Shown in pieces: positions 6,639 to 13,284 of a DNA stretch of 13,284 bases (position 1 is its first letter; each line of letters starts with the position of its first letter). The stretch is from NCBI GenBank assembly GCA_037720595.1, contig JBBJLW010000050.1:1-13284 (forward strand), in the 5' to 3' direction. The translations under genes were made by a program, and so were the position numbers. This DNA is from Gaiellasilicea sp037720595. GTDB taxonomy: Bacteria > Actinomycetota > Thermoleophilia > Gaiellales > Gaiellaceae. The notes under the pieces were generated by a model, which saw nothing but the letters and a program-made list of their open reading frames with translations, was not told the origin of the DNA and ran no database searches.

Positions 6639-8350
6639 AACGACTCGGCCGCGAGCGGGACGAGCTCGAAGCGACCGACGTCCACGAGGCCCCAGTCCGT
6701 GATCTTCAGGCTCGGAATCACAGAGAGCGCCAGGAACGCGAGCGACTGGAAGGGCGAGGCGAGGTCTGAGCCGAGCGCGTGCACCGCCGTCACGACCGCG
6801 TTGGTGCCCGCGATCACCTCCTGAAGCGGCCGGTCGGAGAGCAGGCCGGCGACGGGTAGCGGCAGCTCGGCCGTGACGTCGTCCCCGTCGACGACGACGA
6901 GCCCGCCGCCGATCTCGACGGCGCGCTCGATCGCGCGGGCCATCTCCTCGTCACTCATCCCGACGACCACGAGGTTGTGCGCGTCGTGCGAGAACGTCGT
7001 CGCGACGGCACCTCGGGAAAGCCCAAACCCCCGGACGAAGCCGAGTCCGATCCGCCCTGTGCCGAGGTGACGCTCGACGACCGCGATCTTCGCCAGATCG
7101 CGCTCGGGATCGGTTGCCGCAACGCCGTCCTCGCCGCGAAGCTCCTCCACGAGCGAGTCGGTCACGATCTGGCCCGGGACGAGTCCGATCACGCGGGCGG
7201 CGCCGCCTGTCCAGGGAACGCGCAGGTCGCTCGCCGCCACGGTTTTCAGGCGCACGGTCTGCCGCACCCACTCCGGCACCGGAGTCTCGGGAATGGCCTC
7301 GACCGGCCGGCCGCGCTTGAGGACGAGCTCGGGCACGAAGCTCTCGAGATCGGATAAAAGCAGGAGGTCGGCCTGGTAGCCGGGCGCGACGGCGCCGAGC
7401 CGGCCGAGGCCATGCCAGAGCGCGGGATTGTGCGAGGCCATCGTCAGCGCATCCTCGGCCGGCAGCCCCAGCTCGACTGCGTCGCGGACGATCGCATTGA
7501 TGTGCCCGTCCTCGGCGATGTGCTCCGGCTCGCGGTCGTCGGTGCAGAAAGCCATTCGCGAGGGTCCGTACTCGATCGCCAGCGGCACGAGCGCGCGCAG
7601 GTTGCGCGCAGCGGAGGCCTCGCGGATCAGGAGCCACATCCCGGCGCGCAACCGCTCGAGTCCCTCCTCGGCCGTGAACGCCTCGTGATCGGAGCCGATT
7701 CCCGCCGCCGCATACGCCTGCAGATCCTTGCCGAGGACGCCCGGTGCGTGGCCGTCGACGCGATCGGCTCCCTCGACCGTAAGCTTCGCCAACTCGCTCG
7801 CGGCGCCGGCGATGACGCCAGGGAAGTTCATCATCTCGGCGAGCCCGATCACGCGTCGGCGCCGGAGTAGCGCCTTCAGGTCGCCCGGATCGAAGGGGCG
7901 CCGCGGCGACTCGAATCGCGAGGCCGGCACGCACGAGGACGCGGTGAAGTAGACGTCGAGAGGCAGGTCGGCACACGTGTCGATGAGCCAGTGGACGCCG
8001 TCGGTGCCGAGCACGTTCGCGATCTCGTGCGGGTCTGCCACCACCGCGGTCGTCCCGAGCGGAAGCACGAGCCGCGCGAACTCGGAGACGAGCACCTTCG
8101 TGCTCTCGAGGTGCATATGCGCGTCGATGAATCCGGGCACGACGTACGCACCGTCTGCGTCGATGGCCTCCGTGCCCTCGTAGGAGCCGAGCCCGGCGAT
8201 CGCGCCGTCGCAGATCGCCACGTCGACATCGAGCCACTCCCGCGTGAAGACCGAGAGAACGCGCCCGCCACGCACGACGAGGTCGGCGGGCTCGTCGCCG
8301 CGCGCAACGGCAAGCCGGCGACCGAGATCACCCGTCGGCGGCACTACCAT
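6623..8350 (-). CDS. ade: Adenine deaminase
   Basis: The 575-residue enzyme hydrolyses adenine to hypoxanthine and ammonia in purine salvage or use of purine as nitrogen source. It is a metal-dependent amidohydrolase of the Ade type (COG1001), not the adenosine deaminase-like type. From the ATG, the seen metal-site motif is DAHMHLES with His78 and His80. It is followed by ADPHEIANVLG, AEMMNFPGVI, DGHAPGVLGKDLQAY, GSDHEA, CTDDREPEH and EDGHIN. The C-terminal half keeps the FVRGFGLSRGA, SHDAHNLVVVG and VIPSLKITDWGLVDV segments. Length and motif order are those of full-length Ade. ATG 8350 is preferred over the adjacent TTG at 8353. It overlaps the upstream M24 gene by 23 bases, so it is the last gene of the operon. 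Some COG1001 members prefer other amino-purines or pterins, which motifs alone cannot exclude. Confidence 0.92.
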   Translation of the reverse strand: MVVPPTGDLGRRLAVARGDEPADLVVRGGRVLSVFTREWLDVDVAICDGAIAGLGSYEGTEAIDADGAYVVPGFIDAHMHLESTKVLVSEFARLVLPLGTTAVVADPHEIANVLGTDGVHWLIDTCADLPLDVYFTASSCVPASRFESPRRPFDPGDLKALLRRRRVIGLAEMMNFPGVIAGAASELAKLTVEGADRVDGHAPGVLGKDLQAYAAAGIGSDHEAFTAEEGLERLRAGMWLLIREASAARNLRALVPLAIEYGPSRMAFCTDDREPEHIAEDGHINAIVRDAVELGLPAEDALTMASHNPALWHGLGRLGAVAPGYQADLLLLSDLESFVPELVLKRGRPVEAIPETPVPEWVRQTVRLKTVAASDLRVPWTGGAARVIGLVPGQIVTDSLVEELRGEDGVAATDPERDLAKIAVVERHLGTGRIGLGFVRGFGLSRGAVATTFSHDAHNLVVVGMSDEEMARAIERAVEIGGGLVVVDGDDVTAELPLPVAGLLSDRPLQEVIAGTNAVVTAVHALGSDLASPFQSLAFLALSVIPSLKITDWGLVDVGRFELVPLAAESFFSAN

Positions 8351-9416
8351 CAAAGATCCGCAGGGGAAGTCGCGAGAGCGGCTCGCCGCCCGCGTCGGTG
8401 ACGAGCCACGTGTCCTGCATGTAGAGGCACGCCTTTCCGTCGGCGCCGATCGCGTGCGGGTGCATGGAAAAGACCATTCCCGCTGCGAGCTCCGTCTCGA
8501 CGCCCTCGCCGAGCTTGGGGTGCTCGATCATGGTCATCCCGATCGAGTGACCGGTCACGTGCCCGAGGTGGTAGCCACGGTCCGTGAACCCCTGCGAGAC
8601 CGCTCGGTGGACATCGCTCGCCGTCGCGCCCGGCCGAAGCGCCGTCCGGGCGACCTCGTGGTACTCCTCGTAGGCTTCGAGCATCCGCAGCGTCTCTGCA
8701 TCCGCCTTGCCGATCGCGCGCGAGACCTCCACCCAGTGCATCCCGGGACCGGCGACCTCGAGCGAGGGGACGACGAAGTCGCCGAGCACGGTCTCGGCCT
8801 TCGCGATCGCGAACTCCGCGCCGACGAGCACCATGTTCATCGTCAGCCGCCCGCAGCCGCGCTCGACGAAGAGCTCCTCCGCCGGTGCCATCACCTCCGC
8901 GGCGGTCTTTCCCGACTCGTAGGCGGCGAGGAACGCGTCGAAGCCGTCCTCGTTGATCCGCACGCTCTCGCGCACCGACTCGAGCTCGGCCTCGCTCTTC
9001 ACCGCCCGGGCGAGATCGAACTCGACGTCGAACGGGACGAGCTCGACCCCCTCGAGGGCGCGAAAGTCGCGCACGGTCATGATGTAGTCGAGCCCGTAGA
9101 CGCCGATCCGGCCCCAGCCCCGGTCGCGCGCGGTGGCAGCGAGGTGCTCGCCGGGCCGGTCGTGGAAGACCTGCTCGAGCTCCGTCGTCGCGTGCTCGCC
9201 GACGTAGCGCGCCTCGCTCGGGAAGACGATCTGCCCCTCGCCCTCGGCGGAAAGGAGCACGTAGGCATACCGATGGACGATCTGGAAGCCCGAGAGATAC
9301 GTGACCGATCCCTCGAAGCCGCTGTATTCGCTCCCGGCGACGATCAGCGCGTCGAGCTCGTGCTCGGCCATCGCCGCACGGATGTTCGCGTGTCTGCGCT
9401 CTAGCTCTGTGTCCAA
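8328..9416 (-). CDS. M24-family (creatinase/Xaa-Pro peptidase fold) protein with degenerate metal site
   Basis: The 362-residue protein has the two-domain layout of creatinase/prolidase proteins: an N-terminal domain (about 1-140, starting ERRHANIRAAM) and a pita-bread domain (about 145-355). Metal M24 peptidases use Asp, Asp, His, Glu, Glu. Aligned by eye, the positions here are Ser218 (GDFVVPSLE), Glu230 (WVEVSR), His290 (TGHSIG), His319 (VFSMHPH) and Gln334 (YMQDTWLVT). Only the His is kept, so normal dinuclear peptidase activity is doubtful. Creatinase, a metal-free relative, has a Glu where Glu230 lies, but its other two catalytic residues have no match. TTG 9416 is chosen as start because GGAG (9422-9425) lies 5 bases upstream and the domain needs these residues; ATG 9371 is the alternative. 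It overlaps panE by 16 bases. Confidence 0.82.
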   Translation of the reverse strand: MDTELERRHANIRAAMAEHELDALIVAGSEYSGFEGSVTYLSGFQIVHRYAYVLLSAEGEGQIVFPSEARYVGEHATTELEQVFHDRPGEHLAATARDRGWGRIGVYGLDYIMTVRDFRALEGVELVPFDVEFDLARAVKSEAELESVRESVRINEDGFDAFLAAYESGKTAAEVMAPAEELFVERGCGRLTMNMVLVGAEFAIAKAETVLGDFVVPSLEVAGPGMHWVEVSRAIGKADAETLRMLEAYEEYHEVARTALRPGATASDVHRAVSQGFTDRGYHLGHVTGHSIGMTMIEHPKLGEGVETELAAGMVFSMHPHAIGADGKACLYMQDTWLVTDAGGEPLSRLPLRIFDGSAADG

Positions 9417-10327
9417 CTGTGCTCCATTCCCTTGATCAGGGCCACGACGGCCTCGTTGAGCGGGGTCGGCACGCCGTGCTCGCGCCCAAAGCGGACGATC
9501 CCGCCGTTCAGATAGTCGACCTCGGTCTGCCGCCGCGCCTCCACGTCCTGGAGCATGCTCGCCTTGTGCCCGTAGGCAACGTCGGGGCGAGCGGCGTGGT
9601 CGATCAGATCCTCGGGGTCGCCGTCGAGCTCGATCCCCTGCGCGGCCGCAACGGCCTTGCCCTCGTCGACGAGCCCGGTGACGAACGCCCGCAGCGGCGG
9701 CAGCTCGCAGACGCGGCCATGCGTGAGGCCGGTGAGCGCGCCGACGGGATTCGTGGACGCGTTGAAGATCACCTTGCGCCACTGGGTCCCGCGCGCGTCG
9801 GCGACCGCGTGCGACGGCATCCCACCCCGGCTGCAGGCGTCCGCAAGCTGCTCGATCGCGGCCGCGGGCGCCGACAGCGCCTCGAAGGGGCCGAAGGTCG
9901 TGTCGCCCTTGACGTCCCACTGGACGACGCCCGGCTCGAGGATCTTGCCGGCGGGGAAGGTCGTACCCCGGATCACGCGCTCGACGTGTGCGGCGATCGT
10001 CTCCTCGTTGCCGACGCCGTTCTGGACGCTTGCGACGCAGCCGTTGCGGAAGGCGTGCGCGCTCGCCGCGATCGCCGACTCGGTGTGCATCGCCTTCGTG
10101 GCGACGAGGCCGAACTCGCACGCGGGCAGCGTCGAAGCGTCCGTCGTCGCCTGGATCCCGATCGCGTGCACCTCCTCCGCGCCGACGAGCCTCAGGCCGG
10201 CGTCATTGATCGCAGCGACGTGCGCGGCCGCCAGGTCGTAGGCCCACACCTCGACGTCCTCGAGCCGAGCGAGATTGGCCGCGAAGAGCGAGCCCACGGC
10301 TCCGCAGCCGACGACACAGATCCTCAC
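9401..10327 (-). CDS. Ketopantoate reductase family protein (2-dehydropantoate 2-reductase-like)
   Basis: The 308-residue protein belongs to the ApbA/PanE family, NADPH-dependent reductases that turn 2-dehydropantoate into pantoate. The Rossmann glycine motif GCGAVGS is at residues 7-13. VQNGVGNEE at 101-109, Lys185 in WRKVIFNAS, Asn193 in TNPVGALTG, and Glu269 with Asp271 in TEVDYLNG match the conserved catalytic and substrate-binding positions. The GTG start at 10327 overlaps the livM stop as GTGA and is preceded by a perfect AGGAGG (10333-10338) 5 bases upstream, the strongest ribosome site in the window. Many bacteria carry extra PanE-like reductases in catabolic operons that act on other 2-oxo acids. 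Given its place between a transporter and catabolic enzymes, a role outside pantothenate synthesis is quite possible, so panE is not assigned. Confidence 0.87.
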   Translation of the reverse strand: MRICVVGCGAVGSLFAANLARLEDVEVWAYDLAAAHVAAINDAGLRLVGAEEVHAIGIQATTDASTLPACEFGLVATKAMHTESAIAASAHAFRNGCVASVQNGVGNEETIAAHVERVIRGTTFPAGKILEPGVVQWDVKGDTTFGPFEALSAPAAAIEQLADACSRGGMPSHAVADARGTQWRKVIFNASTNPVGALTGLTHGRVCELPPLRAFVTGLVDEGKAVAAAQGIELDGDPEDLIDHAARPDVAYGHKASMLQDVEARRQTEVDYLNGGIVRFGREHGVPTPLNEAVVALIKGMEHSWTQS

Positions 10328-11319
10328 GCAGACCTCCTGCGGAGCGAGAGCTCGCGTCCGCCCGTCAGCCCCGAGGGTCGCAGGATCAGCACGAGCGCCA
10401 TCACGGCTCCGACGACGACGAGCCTGCTCCCGGTCGGGAGATCCGGTCCGAACGAGCCCTCCTCCGCCTTCCCGAGCATCGAGTCGAGCCCGCTCACCGC
10501 GAACGCGCCGAGCACCGCGCCCCAAAGGCTCGTCAACCCGCCGACGACGAGCATCGCGAGCGTGATGAAGGTCAGCTCCAGATAGACCTGCTCGGTCGTG
10601 ATCGAGCCGAGCATGTGCACGTAGAGGCCGCCGGCGAAGCCGCAGAGCGTCCCGGAGAGCGTGAACGCCCAGAGGCGCTGCGCGTGGATCCCCACACCGA
10701 CGGCCTGAGCCGCGGCTGGATCCTCCCGTGTCGCGCGCAGGAGCCGGCCGAGGCGACTGCGCTGGTAGGCGAAGGCGACCGCGACGACGAGCAGGGCGCC
10801 GAGCGTCGCCTGGAAGGCGCCCGTCGTCTCCGGCACGAGCGAGAGCGTCGTCGCGCCGGGGCCGATCTTCGTCCACTCGCGGAGCAGGTTGTGGGTGATC
10901 TCGAGCACGGCGAACGTCGCGATCCCGGCCGCGAGACCGGAGAGGCGCATCAACGGCAGCCCGACGACGAGCGCGAGGCCGCCGCCCACCACCGCCGCGA
11001 GCGCGAGCGAGGTCGTGCTGCCGACCGTGTGGTCTCGGAGGAACGGGAAGAGCTCGGGCAGGACGCCCGTCTTCGACTCGAGGGGCAACGTCAGCACTCC
11101 GGCGGCGAACGCGCCGACCGCGACGAAGCTGATCTGGCCGAACGAGAGCACTCCGGAGTTGCCGACGAAGACGTAGATCGCGACCACGATCGCCACCGAG
11201 ACGAGCGCGTTCAGGAAGTAGATCTCGTTCGCGCGCGAGACGAGGGTCGCGACGAAGCCGACGATTGCGATCACCGCCGCGGGGCCGAGTAACTGCACGG
11301 CTGGTGCGAGCCGCCCCAT
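10324..11319 (-). CDS. livM: Branched-chain amino acid-type ABC transporter permease LivM
   Basis: The 331-residue integral membrane protein is one of two permeases of a HAAT-family ABC importer. It is strongly hydrophobic with roughly eight to ten helices. It keeps the family pattern SFGQISFVAVGAFAAG early in the protein and the cytoplasmic loop GRLLRATREDPAAAQAVGV, followed by FAGGLYVHMLGSI and GGLTSLWGAVLGA. That loop contacts the LivG/LivF ATPases. The ATG at 11319 shares one base with the livH stop (TGATG), and the stop overlaps the start of the reductase gene by four bases. The true substrate may be leucine-like amino acids, but HAAT systems also carry urea, amides and other small nitrogen compounds. 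Confidence 0.9.
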   Translation of the reverse strand: MGRLAPAVQLLGPAAVIAIVGFVATLVSRANEIYFLNALVSVAIVVAIYVFVGNSGVLSFGQISFVAVGAFAAGVLTLPLESKTGVLPELFPFLRDHTVGSTTSLALAAVVGGGLALVVGLPLMRLSGLAAGIATFAVLEITHNLLREWTKIGPGATTLSLVPETTGAFQATLGALLVVAVAFAYQRSRLGRLLRATREDPAAAQAVGVGIHAQRLWAFTLSGTLCGFAGGLYVHMLGSITTEQVYLELTFITLAMLVVGGLTSLWGAVLGAFAVSGLDSMLGKAEEGSFGPDLPTGSRLVVVGAVMALVLILRPSGLTGGRELSLRRRSA

Positions 11320-12224
11320 CAGACACGCTCCACGAACGCACCGCGGCCGCGCGCGAAGAGGCCCGCCGGCCGGAGGATCAGGACGAGGATCACCAGCGCG
11401 AAGACCGCGGAGGGCAGAAAGACGGTCTGCTCGGTCGGCAGGGCTCCGTTGATCACGCCTGTGGCGAAGCCGATCGAGAAGCCGCCGAGCGTTGCCGTCC
11501 AAAGCCGGTCGATTCCGCCAACAACGACGCCGACGAGCACCACGATCGTGTCCTTGAGCGCGAAGTCGGGAGAAACGAGCGGGTTCTGGACGGTCAGGAT
11601 CACCGCGACGACGGCCGCGAGAACTCCCGAGAGTACGACCGCGAACGCGATCACCCGGTCGGCGCGCACGCCGAGCAGACGCGCGGTGCGGAAGTCGGCC
11701 GCTGCGGCCCTCATGTGCAGGCCGATCGTCGTCCGGCCGAGCAGAAGCGCGAGCAACCCCAGCGCGACCACCGCCACGCCGACCGCCACCAGCGTCACCT
11801 TGCGCACGTCGACGCCCGCGAGCGTGATCGCCTGGTTCAGCGGCGCCACCGACGACGCGGGCTCGCCGATCGTGTCGTCGCGGATGTCCACGATCAGCGC
11901 CACACTCTGGAGCAGGAACGCGACGGCGAAGGTGGTCACGAGCATCACCGCCGGCGAGCTCGTCCGCAGCGGCCGGAACACGGCGCGCTCCATCAAGAGC
12001 GAGAGCGCGATCACGACCGCGAAGCAAGTCGCGATGCTTGCCGCAACAGGCCAGGTCGAGGTGAACGCGAGCGTGTAGGCCCCGGCCATCACGAGCTGGC
12101 CGTAGGCGAAGTTGACGAGCCGCAGGACGCCGAAGACGAGCCCGATCCCGACCGCCATCAGCGCATAGACGGCGCCCAGCCCGACGGCGTCGACGATGGT
12201 CTGGGCGTCGATCACGGCGAGCAT
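11319..12224 (-). CDS. livH: Branched-chain amino acid-type ABC transporter permease LivH
   Basis: The 301-residue membrane permease pairs with LivM to form the channel of the importer. Family features are GLGAVYALMAVGIGLVFGV and LVNFAYGQLVMAGAY in the first 55 residues. The coupling loop IGLHMRAAAADFRTARLLGV follows, then the segment VGVVVGGIDRLWTATLGG and the closing LRPAGLFARG. Length is normal. The ATG at 12224 lies two bases after the livF stop. A GTG at 12230, which would overlap that stop as GTGA, is an equally coupled alternative start; neither has a clear Shine-Dalgarno site. The gene itself is intact although the livF just upstream is not. Confidence 0.9.
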   Translation of the reverse strand: MLAVIDAQTIVDAVGLGAVYALMAVGIGLVFGVLRLVNFAYGQLVMAGAYTLAFTSTWPVAASIATCFAVVIALSLLMERAVFRPLRTSSPAVMLVTTFAVAFLLQSVALIVDIRDDTIGEPASSVAPLNQAITLAGVDVRKVTLVAVGVAVVALGLLALLLGRTTIGLHMRAAAADFRTARLLGVRADRVIAFAVVLSGVLAAVVAVILTVQNPLVSPDFALKDTIVVLVGVVVGGIDRLWTATLGGFSIGFATGVINGALPTEQTVFLPSAVFALVILVLILRPAGLFARGRGAFVERV

Positions 12225-12226
12225 GG

Positions 12227-12941
12227 TCACGCGAGATACGCCGCGATCATCCGCTCGGTGTCGTCCGCGTCGGCCGGGGTCAGGATCATCCGTAGCTCGC
12301 CGTTTCCGAGCACGTAGGTTCGGTCGGCGAACGCGACGGTCCGCTGCGCTCGCTGCTCGACGAGCAGGACGCTCACGCCGCGCTCCCGGATCGCCGCGAG
12401 CGCGTCGAAGACGACATCGACGATCCGCGGGGCGAGGCCGAGCGACGGCTCGTCGAGGAGCAGGACGTCGGCGCGCGACGAGCGCACGGGCGATGGCGAG
12501 CTGCTGCTGCTGGCCGCCGGAGAGGGCGCCGGCCTGCCGGCGCCGGAACTCCCGCACGACCGGGAAGAGCTCGTAGGCGCGCTCGAAGTCAGCCGCCGAG
12601 CCGTCGCGCGCACGGCGCCCGGCGAGCCTGAGCCCGAGGTTCTCCTCCACCGTCAGGCTCCGAGAAGATGCGGCGGCCCTCGGGCACGAGCGCGATCCCG
12701 CTGCGCGCGACCGCTTCGGAGCGCGCCCGCAGATCGATCTGCCCCGAGCCGGATGTCGCCCGCGGACGTCGGCGCGAGTCCCATGACGGCGTTCAGGGTG
12801 GTCGACTTGCCGGCGCCGTTCGCGCCGATCAGGCCCACGATCTCACCCCTGTTGACCGTGAGCGAGGCCGCGCACGGCGGCGACCGACCCGTAGCGCACC
12901 TCGAGGCCGTCGAGCTCGAGCAGTGGCGGCGCCGCGCTCAC
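12227..12941 (-). pseudogene. livF: livF, ABC transporter ATPase, with four apparent frameshifts
   Basis: The region encodes the LivF ATPase that, with LivG, drives the importer. A GTG at 12941 overlaps the livG stop as GTGA and has GGAGG 7 bases upstream. Reading needs four frame changes. The segments are PPLLELDGLEVRYGSVAAVR; then VGLIGANGAGKSTTLNAVMG (Walker A); then QIDLRARSEAVARSGIALVP; then LTVEENLGLRLAG through the intact signature LSGGQQQQLAIARALVAR; then DVLLLDEPSLGLAP (Walker B), the H-loop-like end LLVEQ and the stop at 12227. The changes lie near 12866-12874, 12742-12745, 12655-12659 and 12469-12473, and each equals one base gained or two lost. All domain motifs are otherwise well preserved. 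Either the gene is freshly broken or the sequence has errors here; an error seems at least as likely. Confidence 0.85.
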
Positions 12942-13282
12942 CCCTCGACCTCCACGAGGGCGCTCTCCCCGAGGTAGGCCGAGGCGACGTCGAGGTTCTC
13001 GCGGATCTCGGCAGGCGTTCCGTCTGCGAGCGTGCGGCCCTGGTCGAGCACGTGGATCCGGTCGCAGACCGCCATGATCAACGCCATGTTGTGGTCGATC
13101 AGCAGGACGCCCGCCTCGTGCTCGTCGCGCACGGAGCGCACGACCGCCTCGAAGCCGGGCACCTCACTCTCGGGCAGCCCCGCGGCGGGCTCGTCCATGA
13201 GCACGAAGCGGGGCCGCGTCGCGAGCGCGCGCGCGACCCCGAGACGCCGCTCGTTGCCGTGGGCGAGCGACCCCGCCGGCGA
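12938..13282 (-). CDS. livG: Branched-chain amino acid-type ABC transporter ATPase LivG, 5' end cut by window
   Basis: Only the C-terminal 114 residues are in the window. The frame is open to the edge, so the start and the Walker A motif lie beyond position 13284. The signature region reads LAHGNERRLGVARAL, close to the LivG-type YGDQRRLEIARAL rather than the usual LSGGQ. Walker B follows as FVLMDEPAAGLPESE. The H-loop region reads LLIDHNMALIMAVCDRIHVL. The LivG tail, DGTPAEIRENLDVASAYLGE, is typical of the family. The DEPAAG form distinguishes LivG from LivF (DEPSLG). Its stop overlaps the livF start by four bases. It is the first visible gene of the operon; the promoter and the solute-binding protein gene are not in the window. 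Confidence 0.92.
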   Translation of the reverse strand, partial: SPAGSLAHGNERRLGVARALATRPRFVLMDEPAAGLPESEVPGFEAVVRSVRDEHEAGVLLIDHNMALIMAVCDRIHVLDQGRTLADGTPAEIRENLDVASAYLGESALVEVEG

Positions 13283-13284
13283 CG

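Noticed and set aside
8244..9404. Open frame of 386 codons on the plus strand opposite the M24 gene
   Set aside because: It is antisense to a well-supported gene and has low-complexity composition without motifs.
9404..11341. Long minus-strand frames continuing upstream of the reductase, the M24 gene, livM and livH, giving apparent proteins of 440-650 residues
   Set aside because: The extra N-terminal parts are arginine-rich out-of-frame translations of the neighbouring genes. Internal starts with Shine-Dalgarno sites or stop/start overlaps give normal family lengths, so no fusions are supported.

Overview
The window is GC-rich, densely packed bacterial DNA in which G or C fills most third codon positions. 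Three features point to a high-GC actinobacterium: the short gaps, the actinobacterial-type chlorite-dismutase-like protein (ChdC/HemQ), and a tRNA-Leu that does not encode CCA. Thermoleophilia (Gaiellales or Solirubrobacterales) is my best guess at class level; this is inference, as no marker gene here settles it. No mobile element, integrase, CRISPR array, rRNA or phage gene is visible. The longest stretch without a gene is about 117 bases, between the tRNA and the subtilase.

Left part (1-6559): single genes on alternating strands. In order they are the 3' part of a secreted-type clan-A glycoside hydrolase (+), a coproheme decarboxylase/chlorite-dismutase-family protein (+), a two-gene operon of small four-helix membrane proteins (-), a Bcp-type peroxiredoxin (+), a pentapeptide-repeat protein (-), tRNA-Leu(CAG) (+), a secreted S8 subtilisin-like protease (+) and a 78-residue single-pass membrane protein (-). 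Two convergent pairs share their stop-codon bases (CTAG at 2937-2940, TTAG at 6323-6326). Several genes have a TANNNT hexamer 7-9 bases before the start codon and no Shine-Dalgarno sequence, which suggests leaderless transcripts.

Right part (6623-13284): one compact minus-strand operon, transcribed from the right edge towards the left. It reads livG (cut by the window edge) - livF (carries four apparent frameshifts) - livH - livM - panE/apbA-like reductase - M24-family protein - adenine deaminase. The neighbours overlap or almost touch, which implies co-transcription and translational coupling. A stem-loop overlaps the adenine deaminase stop codon and may end the operon. The unit looks like an importer of the branched-chain amino acid type (HAAT family) coupled to cytoplasmic catabolic enzymes, one of which releases ammonia from adenine. 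The true substrate cannot be read from the window because the substrate-binding protein is not present and probably lies beyond position 13284.

The two points most worth following up are in the operon. The M24-family protein has lost four of the five standard metal ligands, so it is unlikely to be an ordinary Xaa-Pro peptidase. The livF gene needs four frame corrections, all in the same direction, while every other complete gene is intact.
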